Below, one piece after another: positions 32,974 through 39,831 of a stretch of 39,831 nt of DNA (positions are counted from its first letter, which is position 1; every line of letters begins with the position of its first letter). The position numbers and the translations under genes were made by a program. The stretch comes from Pseudoxanthomonas sp. (GTDB lineage Bacteria; Pseudomonadota; Gammaproteobacteria; Xanthomonadales; Xanthomonadaceae): the NCBI RefSeq assembly GCF_002863005.1, contig NZ_PKDG01000046.1, forward strand, positions 1-39,831. Direction: 5' to 3'. The notes beneath the pieces are model-generated. The model was not told the origin of the DNA. It searched no databases and was given only the letters and a program-made list of their open reading frames with translations.

Positions 32974-35005
32974 GGGCGTGCTTCGCAAGGCCTTGGTTCA
33001 GGAGTGCGCGCTCCAGCTGTTCGGTGCGCGCCTGCTCAGTGCGGGCGACCTCGTCGGCCGGAATGTAGTAGTCGCGGTTGCGGTCGAAGCTGTGCCAGAT
33101 GGCATAGACGATCGTCGCCACCAGCGACACGCCCGCCAGCCACCAGACGTGCCAGATCAGGGCGAAGCCGCAGACCGTGCTCAGTGCCGACAGGATGACG
33201 CCGGCCCCAGTGTTGCGCGGCATGTGGATCGCCTTGAATCCGTCGCGCGGACGCTGGAACCCCCGCTGCTTCATGTCCGTCCAGGCATCGGTGTCGTGCA
33301 CGACTGGCGTGAACGCGAAGTTGTAATCGGGCGGCGGCGACGACGTGGACCACTCCAGTGTGCGGCCACCCCACGGATCGCCGGTGTGGTCGCGCAGCTG
33401 TTCGCGTCGGCGGAAGCTGATGTAGATGCAGAACAGGAACGCGGCGATGCCGATCGCCACCAGGACCGCGCCGAAGGCGGCGATCTGGAACCAGATCTGC
33501 AGCGAAGGATCCTCGAAATGGCTCATGCGGCGGGTCACGCCCATCAGGCCCAGCACGTACAGCGGCGTGAACGCGAACCAGTAGCCGGCCAGCCAGAACC
33601 AGAACGAGACCTTGCCCCAGAAGTCGTCGAGCCGGAAGCCGAACGCCTTGGGGAACCAGTGCGTCATCGCCGCGAACAGACCGAACACCACGCCGCCGAT
33701 GATCACGTTGTGGAAGTGGGCGACCAGGAACAGCGAGTTGTGCAGCACGAAGTCCGCCGGCGGCACCGCCAGCAGCACGCCGGTCATGCCGCCGATCACG
33801 AAGGTGACCATGAAGCCCATCGTCCACAGCATCGGCACTTCGAAGCGGATGCGGCCGCGGTACATCGTGAACAGCCAGTTGAAGATCTTCGCGCCGGTGG
33901 GGATCGAGATGATCATCGTGGTGATGCCGAAGAACGAGTTGACGCTCGCGCCCGAGCCCATGGTGAAGAAGTGGTGCAGCCACACCAGGTACGACAGCAC
34001 CGTGATGCAGACCGTGGCGTAGACCATCGACGAGTAGCCGAACAGCCGCTTGCCCGAGTAGGTGGACACGATCTCGGAAAACACGCCGAACAGCGGCAGG
34101 ATCAGGATGTAGACCTCCGGGTGTCCCCAGATCCAGATCAGGTTGACGTACAGCATGGCGTTGCCGCCAAGGTCCGTGGTGAAGAAGTTGGTCCCGACGT
34201 AGCGGTCCAGCGTCATCAGCGCCAGAACCGCGGTCAGCACGGGGAAAGACACCACGATCAGCACGTTGGTGCACAGCGCCGTCCAGGTGAACACCGGCAT
34301 CTTCATCAGGCCCATGCCGGGCGCGCGCATCTTCAGGATGGTCACCAGCAGGTTCACGCCGGACAGCAATGTACCGACGCCCGCTATCTGCAGTGCCCAG
34401 ATGTAGTAGTCCAGCCCCACCCCGGGGTCCTGGTTGCCCAGGCCGGACAACGCCAGCCATCCTGCGGTGGAGAACTCGCCCAGGAACAACGACAGCATGA
34501 CCAGTACCGCGCCGGCGGTGGTCATCCAGAAGCTGAAATTGTTGAGGAACGGGAACGCCACGTCGCGCGCACCGATCTGCAGCGGCACCAGGTAGTTCAT
34601 CAGGCCGGTGACCAGCGGCATGGCGACGAAGAAGATCATGATCACGCCATGGGCGGTGAAGATCTGGTCGTAGTGGTGCGGCGGCAGGTAGCCCAGGTTG
34701 TCGCCGAAGGCCATCGCCTGGTGCAGGCGCATCATGATGGCATCGGCGAAACCGCGCAGCAGCATCACCAGGCCCAGCACCATGTACATGATGCCGATCT
34801 TCTTGTGGTCGATGCTGGTGAACCACTCGCGCCACAGCCAGCCCCACAGCCTGTACTTCGTGATCACCGCGAGCAGCGCGAGACCGGCGATGCAGGTACC
34901 GATGAAGGTCGCGGCGATGATCGGGTCGTGCAGCATGGGAATCGCGTCCCAGGCCAGGCGACCGGTGATCGGTGAGTGGGGGACGGAGCTTGTATCGAAA
35001 GCCAT
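32966..35005 (-). CDS. cyoB: Cytochrome o ubiquinol oxidase subunit I
   Basis: A 679-aa catalytic subunit of the haem-copper quinol oxidase, reducing oxygen to water while pumping protons. It carries the low-spin haem ligand His in [15 protein letters not shown], the CuB ligand and cross-linked Tyr in [14 protein letters not shown], the HH pair in [12 protein letters not shown], and the binuclear-centre and low-spin ligands in [12 protein letters not shown]. The N-terminal [17 protein letters not shown] is typical of CyoB. The D-channel residues appear in [22 protein letters not shown]. It lies 42 nt after cyoA. Fourteen to fifteen helices fit the length. Confidence 0.97.
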   Translation of the reverse strand: MAFDTSSVPHSPITGRLAWDAIPMLHDPIIAATFIGTCIAGLALLAVITKYRLWGWLWREWFTSIDHKKIGIMYMVLGLVMLLRGFADAIMMRLHQAMAFGDNLGYLPPHHYDQIFTAHGVIMIFFVAMPLVTGLMNYLVPLQIGARDVAFPFLNNFSFWMTTAGAVLVMLSLFLGEFSTAGWLALSGLGNQDPGVGLDYYIWALQIAGVGTLLSGVNLLVTILKMRAPGMGLMKMPVFTWTALCTNVLIVVSFPVLTAVLALMTLDRYVGTNFFTTDLGGNAMLYVNLIWIWGHPEVYILILPLFGVFSEIVSTYSGKRLFGYSSMVYATVCITVLSYLVWLHHFFTMGSGASVNSFFGITTMIISIPTGAKIFNWLFTMYRGRIRFEVPMLWTMGFMVTFVIGGMTGVLLAVPPADFVLHNSLFLVAHFHNVIIGGVVFGLFAAMTHWFPKAFGFRLDDFWGKVSFWFWLAGYWFAFTPLYVLGLMGVTRRMSHFEDPSLQIWFQIAAFGAVLVAIGIAAFLFCIYISFRRREQLRDHTGDPWGGRTLEWSTSSPPPDYNFAFTPVVHDTDAWTDMKQRGFQRPRDGFKAIHMPRNTGAGVILSALSTVCGFALIWHVWWLAGVSLVATIVYAIWHSFDRNRDYYIPADEVARTEQARTEQLERALLNQGLAKHAHV

Positions 35006-35047
35006 CGTGCTGATCCGGTGATTCCAGGTGGGCGCCGGCGGGGCGCG

Positions 35048-36118
35048 TCAGGGCGCCTTCAGACCGCCGGCGGTGGGCACGGCGGAACCGCGCTCCGCGG
35101 CCTGCGCCGTTTCGACCGTGCAGAGTTCGGCGCGGACGAACGGGCCTGCGGCCAGATTGCCCCGGCGCGGACGTTGCACCGCCTGCATGCCGTCCAGGCC
35201 GCGGCCGCCCATGGCGTCGTAGGCCATCATCTGGTCCATGCACAGGCGGTCGGTGTCGACGCAGCGATTGACCACCGCATCGAACAGCCCCGCATCCACG
35301 GACGCATAGAGGCGGGAGGGCTCGCGCGAACTCGGCACTTCCAGCTGCAGATACTCGGCGCGGGTCAGCGCCTTGCCGCCGGCACGGGCGCCTTCGATCC
35401 AGCGATCGAAACCTTCGTCGGACAGCGCATGGAAACGGAAGCGCATGTGCGAAAAGCCCTCGCCGCTGTAGTGCGAGGAAAAGCCTTCGTACTCGCCCGC
35501 CTTGTTGATGACGGCATGCAGCTTGGTCTCCATCGCCGGCATCGTGTAGATCATCCCGGCCAGCGCCGGCACGTAGAACGCGTTCATCGTCGACGACGAG
35601 GTCAGGCGGAACGTGATCGGGCGATCGACCGGCGCGGCCATCTGGTTGACCGAGGCGACGCCATACTCGGGATAGACGAACAGCCATTTCCAGTCCAGCG
35701 CTACCACCTGCACTTCCAGCGGTTTCACCTCCTCCGGCACCGGACGCCCTTCGGCGATGCGTCCCAGCGGGCGATACGGGTCCAGCAGGTGCGTGCCGAT
35801 CCACGTCACCGCACCCAGCGCGATGATGATCAGCAGCGGCACGCCCCAGATGACCAGTTCCAGCTGGGTGGAGTGGTCCCAGTCGGGCTTGTACGTCGCT
35901 TGCGTATTCGAGGCGCGGTAACGCCAGGCGAACCAGAACGTCAGCGCGATCACCGGGATGATCACCAGCAGCATCAGCGCCGTCGCCACCAGGATCAGGT
36001 TGCCCTGGCGGATGGCGATGTCGCCGGCGGGATTGAGGACCTGCAGGTTGCAGCCCGACAGCACGGCGGCGGCGGGAATCGCCACGGCGGACGGCAGGGC
36101 TCGGCGCATGAGGGACAT
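35048..36118 (-). CDS. cyoA: Cytochrome o ubiquinol oxidase subunit II
   Basis: A 356-aa lipoprotein subunit. The signal ends in lipobox VLSGC (Cys23). Two helices follow (about 40-62 and 85-105), then a periplasmic cupredoxin-like domain beginning VQVVALDWKWLFVYPE. The CuA Cys residues of cytochrome c oxidases are absent, as expected for a quinol oxidase. It is about 40 residues longer than E. coli CyoA (315 aa). The C-terminal extension contains three or four Cys (NRCVDTDRLCMDQM, AELCTVETAQ) not expected in the family. It is the first gene of the unit; no good ribosome site is visible. Confidence 0.93.
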   Translation of the reverse strand: MSLMRRALPSAVAIPAAAVLSGCNLQVLNPAGDIAIRQGNLILVATALMLLVIIPVIALTFWFAWRYRASNTQATYKPDWDHSTQLELVIWGVPLLIIIALGAVTWIGTHLLDPYRPLGRIAEGRPVPEEVKPLEVQVVALDWKWLFVYPEYGVASVNQMAAPVDRPITFRLTSSSTMNAFYVPALAGMIYTMPAMETKLHAVINKAGEYEGFSSHYSGEGFSHMRFRFHALSDEGFDRWIEGARAGGKALTRAEYLQLEVPSSREPSRLYASVDAGLFDAVVNRCVDTDRLCMDQMMAYDAMGGRGLDGMQAVQRPRRGNLAAGPFVRAELCTVETAQAAERGSAVPTAGGLKAP

Positions 36119-36136
36119 GGGCGTGGGGCTTACGGA

Positions 36137-36150
36137 TTGATCGTGATCAA
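36137..36150. promoter_or_regulatory. Perfect FNR/Anr-type box upstream of cyoA
   Basis: TTGATcgtgATCAA is an exact match to the FNR/Anr consensus TTGAT-N4-ATCAA, ending 18 nt before the cyoA ATG. So close to the gene, it would most likely block transcription in low oxygen, as FNR and Anr do for cyo operons in E. coli and Pseudomonas. The rest of the 148-nt cyoA-MFS intergenic region shows a small GGAC...GTCC dyad but no definite promoter. Confidence 0.75.
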
Positions 36151-36266
36151 TGTAGTGCGCGGGCCCGGCATGGAGTATTGGACGTTTTGTCCTATCGCGG
36201 CGAGGGGTACGGTTTGCGACCCTATGGGCGTACCTTTCCCCTGGTCCGACCCGGCAGCCCCGTCCC

Positions 36267-37577
36267 ATGGCCTCCATGAACCCCACGCGATCCACCCACG
36301 ACCACGGCACCAAGGCCCATGCCGATGTCGCCCCGGGCGAGATCGCGGTGGGCGTGGTCATAGGGCGTGCGTCGGAATACTTCGACTTCTTCGTCTTCGG
36401 CATCGCCTCTGCGCTGATCTTTCCCGCGGTGTTCTTCCCCTTCGTGGATCGCCTGGAAGGCACGCTGTGGTCGTTCGCGCTGTTCGCGCTGGCCTTCGTC
36501 GCGCGCCCGTTCGGCACCATGCTGTCGATGAAGATCCAGGCGCGCTGGGGACGCGGCATCAAGCTGACCGTGGCGCTGTTCCTGCTGGGCACCGCGACGG
36601 CCGGGATCGCCTTCCTTCCGGGCTACGCCGCGTTGGGCGCGACGTCGATCGCACTGCTGGCGTGCCTGCGCGTCGTGCAGGGCCTGGCCCTGGGCGGCTC
36701 GTGGGACGGCCTGCCCTCGCTGCTAGCACTCAACGCGCCCAAGGAACGCCGCGGCTGGTACGCCATGCTGGGCCAGCTGGGCGCGCCGGTCGGCTTCATC
36801 GTGGCGGCTGGCGTGTTCGCGTTCCTGTACGCCAACCTGGAAGAAGCCGACCTGCTGACGTGGGGTTGGCGCTATCCGTTCTTCGTCGCGTTCGCCATCA
36901 ACGTGGTGGCACTGTTCGCTCGGCTGCGCATCGTGGTGGCCGACGAATACCAGGACAAGATGGGCGAGCTGGAACTCGAGCCCACGCCGGTGCGCGAATT
37001 GTTCGAGGCCAAGGGCCGGCACGTCGTGATCGGCGCGTTCGCCGCGCTCGCGAGCTATGCACTGTTCCATATCGTCACGATCTTTCCGCTGTCGTGGATC
37101 CTGCTGTATTCGCAGCAGTCGGTCGTCGGTTTCCTGCTCGTGCAGATCCTCGGCGCCTTCATCGCCGCCGGCGCCATCGTGGCGTCGGGCCTCATCGCCG
37201 ACCGCGTCGGCCGTGCACGCACGCTCGGCGGCCTGGCCGTCGGCATCGCGATGTTCAGCGGCTTCGCACCGACCCTGATGGAAGGCGGATCGTTCGGCCA
37301 GGGCGCCTTCATCCTGATCGGCTTCGCCCTGCTCGGCCTTTCCTACGGCCAGGCGGCGGGCGCGGTCACCGCGAATTTCGGTCGCCGCTACCGCTACACC
37401 GGTGCAGCACTGACATCCGACCTGGCCTGGCTGATCGGCGCCGGCTTCGCCCCGCTGGTGGCGCTGGGCCTGTGCGCCAACTTCGGGCTGGAATGGCTGG
37501 GCGCCTACCTGCTGTCCGGCGCACTGGGCACGCTGATCGCGCTCGGCATCAACCGCGCGAAGAACTACAAGAGCTGA
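36267..37577 (+). CDS. MFS transporter (metabolite:proton symporter type)
   Basis: A 436-aa inner-membrane protein with twelve helices. After a 20-residue His/Asp-rich start, [20 protein letters not shown] (about residues 25-44) matches the ShiA/ProP-like branch. The loop motifs are [20 protein letters not shown] and [20 protein letters not shown]. The central [19 protein letters not shown] joins the two halves. The substrate is unknown; the branch imports osmolytes or organic acids. It is divergent from cyoA across a 148-nt region holding the FNR-like box, so it could share that control. Confidence 0.88.
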   Translation: MASMNPTRSTHDHGTKAHADVAPGEIAVGVVIGRASEYFDFFVFGIASALIFPAVFFPFVDRLEGTLWSFALFALAFVARPFGTMLSMKIQARWGRGIKLTVALFLLGTATAGIAFLPGYAALGATSIALLACLRVVQGLALGGSWDGLPSLLALNAPKERRGWYAMLGQLGAPVGFIVAAGVFAFLYANLEEADLLTWGWRYPFFVAFAINVVALFARLRIVVADEYQDKMGELELEPTPVRELFEAKGRHVVIGAFAALASYALFHIVTIFPLSWILLYSQQSVVGFLLVQILGAFIAAGAIVASGLIADRVGRARTLGGLAVGIAMFSGFAPTLMEGGSFGQGAFILIGFALLGLSYGQAAGAVTANFGRRYRYTGAALTSDLAWLIGAGFAPLVALGLCANFGLEWLGAYLLSGALGTLIALGINRAKNYKS

Positions 37578-37650
37578 TCGTCCACGGGGGCGTCCACCGC
37601 CCGCGCTTACGGCGCACTACAATCCGGGCATCCCGTGTCCAGGAATGCCC

Positions 37651-38556
37651 ATGCGCCGTCTCCCGCTGCTGCTCGCCTGCCTGATCGCCCTGCCCACCGC
37701 GTACGCCGCCGAGCCCCCGAAGTACCTGAGCGCCAAAGAGATCCTGGACGCCTCGCCGGACGCCGACTGGCGCACGCTCGACCCGGCGAACACGCTGTAC
37801 ATGGACGTACCGGGCGGACGGGTCGTGATCGAACTGGCGCCCGCCTTTGCGCCCGAGCACGTGGCCAACATCCGCACGCTGGCGCACGAGGGCTTCTGGA
37901 ACGGACTGGGCATCTATCGCTCGCAGGACAACTTCGTGGTGCAGTTCGGCGATGCCGATGCGGAAGACACCGCCAAGGCGAAATCGCTGGGCACCGCGAA
38001 GACGAAGCTGCCGGCGGAATTCGCGCGCACGGGCAAAGGCGTGTCCTTCACCCGGTTGCCGGACGCGGATGGCTGGGCGCCCGAGGTCGGCTTCGTCGAT
38101 GGCTTCCCGGCGGGACGCGACCCGAAGACGAACGAGGTCTGGCTGGCGCACTGCTACGGCGCCCTGGGCGCGGGCCGCGGTGGTCCGCCCGACAGCAGCA
38201 ACGGCAGCGAGCTCTACGTGGTCACCGGCCAGTCGCCGCGGCAACTCGACCGCAACATCACCCTGGTCGGCCGCGTGGTGAAAGGCATGGAACTGCTCAG
38301 CGCGATTCCTCGCGGCCCGGAGCCGATGGGCTTCTACGAGAACGCCACCGAGCGCACGCCGATCACCACCGTTCGCCTCGCCAGCGATGTGCCCGATGCC
38401 GAACGCACCCCGCTGCAGATCCTGCGCACCGATTCGAAAACCTTCGCCGCCGCCACCGAAGCGCGCCGCAACCGCCGCGACGGCTGGTACGTGCGTCCGG
38501 CCGGCCATATCGACCTCTGCAACGTGCCGCTGCCAGTGCGCGAAGCCAAGCGTTGA
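37651..38556 (+). CDS. Secreted cyclophilin-type peptidyl-prolyl isomerase
   Basis: A 301-aa periplasmic proline isomerase. A Sec signal ([20 protein letters not shown]) is followed by a cyclophilin domain (about residues 45-215): [23 protein letters not shown], the [21 protein letters not shown] active-site region, and [26 protein letters not shown]. The usual cyclophilin Phe-x-Arg and Gln-Phe elements are present, if diverged. A C-terminal ~80-residue extension is Arg-rich and ends near a lone Cys. AGGA lies 6 nt before the ATG at 37651; an ATG 6 nt earlier is possible. Confidence 0.9.
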   Translation: MRRLPLLLACLIALPTAYAAEPPKYLSAKEILDASPDADWRTLDPANTLYMDVPGGRVVIELAPAFAPEHVANIRTLAHEGFWNGLGIYRSQDNFVVQFGDADAEDTAKAKSLGTAKTKLPAEFARTGKGVSFTRLPDADGWAPEVGFVDGFPAGRDPKTNEVWLAHCYGALGAGRGGPPDSSNGSELYVVTGQSPRQLDRNITLVGRVVKGMELLSAIPRGPEPMGFYENATERTPITTVRLASDVPDAERTPLQILRTDSKTFAAATEARRNRRDGWYVRPAGHIDLCNVPLPVREAKR

Positions 38557-38695
38557 GCCACTGATCATCCGGCTCCAGACGCCGCTGCAGTGCAACGCGC
38601 TCCGTATTCTGGTCGTGCATCTGCTGGGGTTGCCTTGGCCACCGAGTGATCGAAAAGAATCTCGCATGCACCACTAGTTAAAACAATAAACGAGT
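38557..38695. other. Junction region between bacterial and foreign-looking sequence
   Basis: 139 bases with no gene. The first ~80 nt remain GC-rich and bacterial in style. From about 38645 the sequence turns AT-rich, with GTTAAAACAATAAACG. Any break between the bacterial chromosome and the foreign segment is likely here, roughly 38640-38700. Confidence 0.4.
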
Positions 38696-39367
38696 TCAAA
38701 ACCTGAGAATCATGTGGATGTTAAACCGTGCGCGAGACTCTATTCCATCACGATACGGGAAGAAGAAACGGCAATGAGTCCGCCCCTTCAGGCAGTACAC
38801 TGGAGAACAAGAGTGTAAGTAGATTCTGGTCTGTATGTGTCTGGCAAGCCCCGCAATCCTAAGCTTTTCGAAGTTGAACCCTCCGTAGTTGGGCTGCGGC
38901 ACACTGGGCCGCACCATTTCCGCTACCACACGCGCACAGTGTGCATGGTGGTACATCTCGTCTTCCTTATAGTCCTTCTCTGGTAGTGCTTCCACAACTT
39001 GTGTGCGCGGTCTTTGCCGTGGGCCTGTCCCTGGCGCGGTCCTCGGAATGGAAGCGATAGGCCGGTGATCCTTATCCTTTATGCGGCGGAGAAACCAGAC
39101 CAGGCAGTGCATATGCAAGGCGCCTCGCATCTGCGCTTCAGTGCGATCCCACCAATCACTTATCAAGCCAAGTGGCGTTCGCTGCCCTCGCCGCATGAAG
39201 TTCGTTTTCAAGGCATTGACGCGACGCTGAAAAGCCAAGACGTGCTCCAACGAATAATGCTCCGACGGAGGTCGCTCTTGGTCGCGACGTTTCCGACTCA
39301 ACAAATATTCGATGCGCTCTTCACCGGTAGGCTCCGAAAGCGAACCGCGGCGAATCGCCGCCAGCAT
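38696..39367 (-). CDS. Helitron-like Rep (HUH) domain fragment
   Basis: A 223-codon frame resembling the Helitron_like_N domain of eukaryotic rolling-circle transposons. Residues 81-92 (RGALHMHCLVWF) contain the HxH (His85, His87) of an HUH nuclease. Residues 186-204 have the HxC-x4-C-x6-CRFFFP cysteine cluster typical after it. Composition is about 50% GC, unlike the rest of the window. It is a fragment: no helicase part exists, an in-frame stop lies just upstream, and it ends where the family normally continues. Bacterial Helitron-type genes are rare, so eukaryotic contamination or a chimeric contig end is more likely than a resident gene. The identification rests on motif reading only. Confidence 0.55.
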   Translation of the reverse strand: MLAAIRRGSLSEPTGEERIEYLLSRKRRDQERPPSEHYSLEHVLAFQRRVNALKTNFMRRGQRTPLGLISDWWDRTEAQMRGALHMHCLVWFLRRIKDKDHRPIASIPRTAPGTGPRQRPRTQVVEALPEKDYKEDEMYHHAHCARVVAEMVRPSVPQPNYGGFNFEKLRIAGLARHIQTRIYLHSCSPVYCLKGRTHCRFFFPYRDGIESRARFNIHMILRF

Positions 39368-39831
39368 CTCAGGCGATACCCCACCCGCAACCCCTCGAAA
39401 CCGTCCAACACATCATCGCCCACGGCCTCACCCGTTGCCCCGGGGGAGGTGCCACCGTCCCCACCACCGGCGGGGGGTGTGTGGCAAAAGCTGGGCTCTG
39501 TGCTTCTTGCGAGGCGTGACACCACCTTCCGAGGGGGGTTCGAGGGCTCGGGTCTGGCTGATGCCGGCCCCGAGTAAGGTACGGAATGGCTTCCCACCTC
39601 GATTGAGTTCGAGTCCGACCCCTGCGACGTCGTCCCTCTTGATACAGCTGAGAATCGTGATCTGAGCAACCTGGGACTCAAGCGCCGCTTGCTCCAGAGA
39701 GCATCATGTCTTTTCTCACTAGATGCGCATTCTAAGGAGCTTGAGCCACGTAATAATACACCATCTTGGCTAGCCCCTAAGAATACACATCACCTAGCCT
39801 GCCTAATTTCATCCTAAATGTATAATAATAA
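39368..39831. other. Window end: broken coding frames and AT-rich sequence
   Basis: No intact gene. On the reverse strand two frames stay open for parts of 39420-39700: one Pro/Ser/Gly-rich, the other reading ALESQVAQITILSCIKRDDV before stops. This suggests decayed or intron-interrupted upstream coding sequence of the Helitron-like element. 39700-39831 is AT-rich with no frame, terminator or bacterial promoter seen. Confidence 0.4.

Noticed and set aside
32918..37684. Long open frames antisense to cyoB/cyoA and in an alternative frame over the MFS gene
   Set aside because: Shadow frames of well-recognised genes; composition is Arg/His/Gln/Gly-rich with no motifs.
38610..38625. Sigma-54-like TGG-N9-TGC pattern after the cyclophilin gene
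   Set aside because: Only the GG and GC elements with 10-nt spacing match; flanks are degenerate and no target gene follows before the composition break.

Overview
The window is high-GC proteobacterial chromosome, most likely from the family Xanthomonadaceae/Lysobacteraceae (Pseudoxanthomonas, Luteimonas, Lysobacter or Stenotrophomonas-like). This is judged from gene content, compact GC-rich coding and 4-nt overlapping start/stop junctions, not from a database search. The exception is the last ~1.2 kb, which looks foreign.

Layout. 1-928 and 978-2639 are the reverse-strand pair pyrG-kdsA, followed by the start of a secreted protein cut by the window edge. 2781-7053 holds two small secreted hypothetical proteins, parE and a YbdK-type carboxylate-amine ligase. 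7063-13326 is a run of reverse-strand metabolic genes: an EamA exporter, hutG, gor, a DadA-like FAD oxidoreductase, a DUF418 membrane protein and slyD with a strong terminator. 13410-14869 is a tandem pair of NlpC/P60 cell-wall peptidases. 15039-19459 contains a bile-acid:sodium-symporter-family protein, a GNAT acetyltransferase overlapping a dicarboxylate symporter, and a PhoA-type alkaline phosphatase lipoprotein.

19475-25205 is the accessory island and the most interesting part. It is a reverse-strand class II-microcin/bacteriocin-like locus: HlyD/CvaA-like adaptor, a coupled 184-aa membrane-anchored protein of unknown function, two double-glycine-leader peptides (50 and 67 aa), two further small membrane peptides (44 and 53 aa), and a CvaB-like C39-peptidase ABC exporter. 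A divergent XRE regulator faces it. Both leader-peptide genes carry nearly the same 13-nt stem-loop exactly 23 nt upstream of their ATG. Three of the four small peptides are short genes under 55 codons that had to be read out by hand.

25220-29079 returns to ordinary genes: hemJ-like, a methyltransferase, an intracellular PHB depolymerase with a Cys nucleophile, and a PadR regulator with its membrane partner. 29299-36118 is one tightly overlapped reverse-strand unit, cyoA-cyoB-cyoC-cyoD-SURF1-regB-regA: a haem-copper quinol oxidase, its assembly factor and a quinone/redox-sensing two-component system. A perfect FNR/Anr box lies 18 nt before cyoA. An MFS transporter and a secreted cyclophilin follow.

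From about 38.6 kb to the end the base composition drops and the only recognisable reading frame resembles the Rep/HUH domain of eukaryotic Helitron transposons. An assembly chimera or contamination at a contig end is the first explanation to test. No tRNA, rRNA, CRISPR array or intact bacterial insertion sequence was seen.
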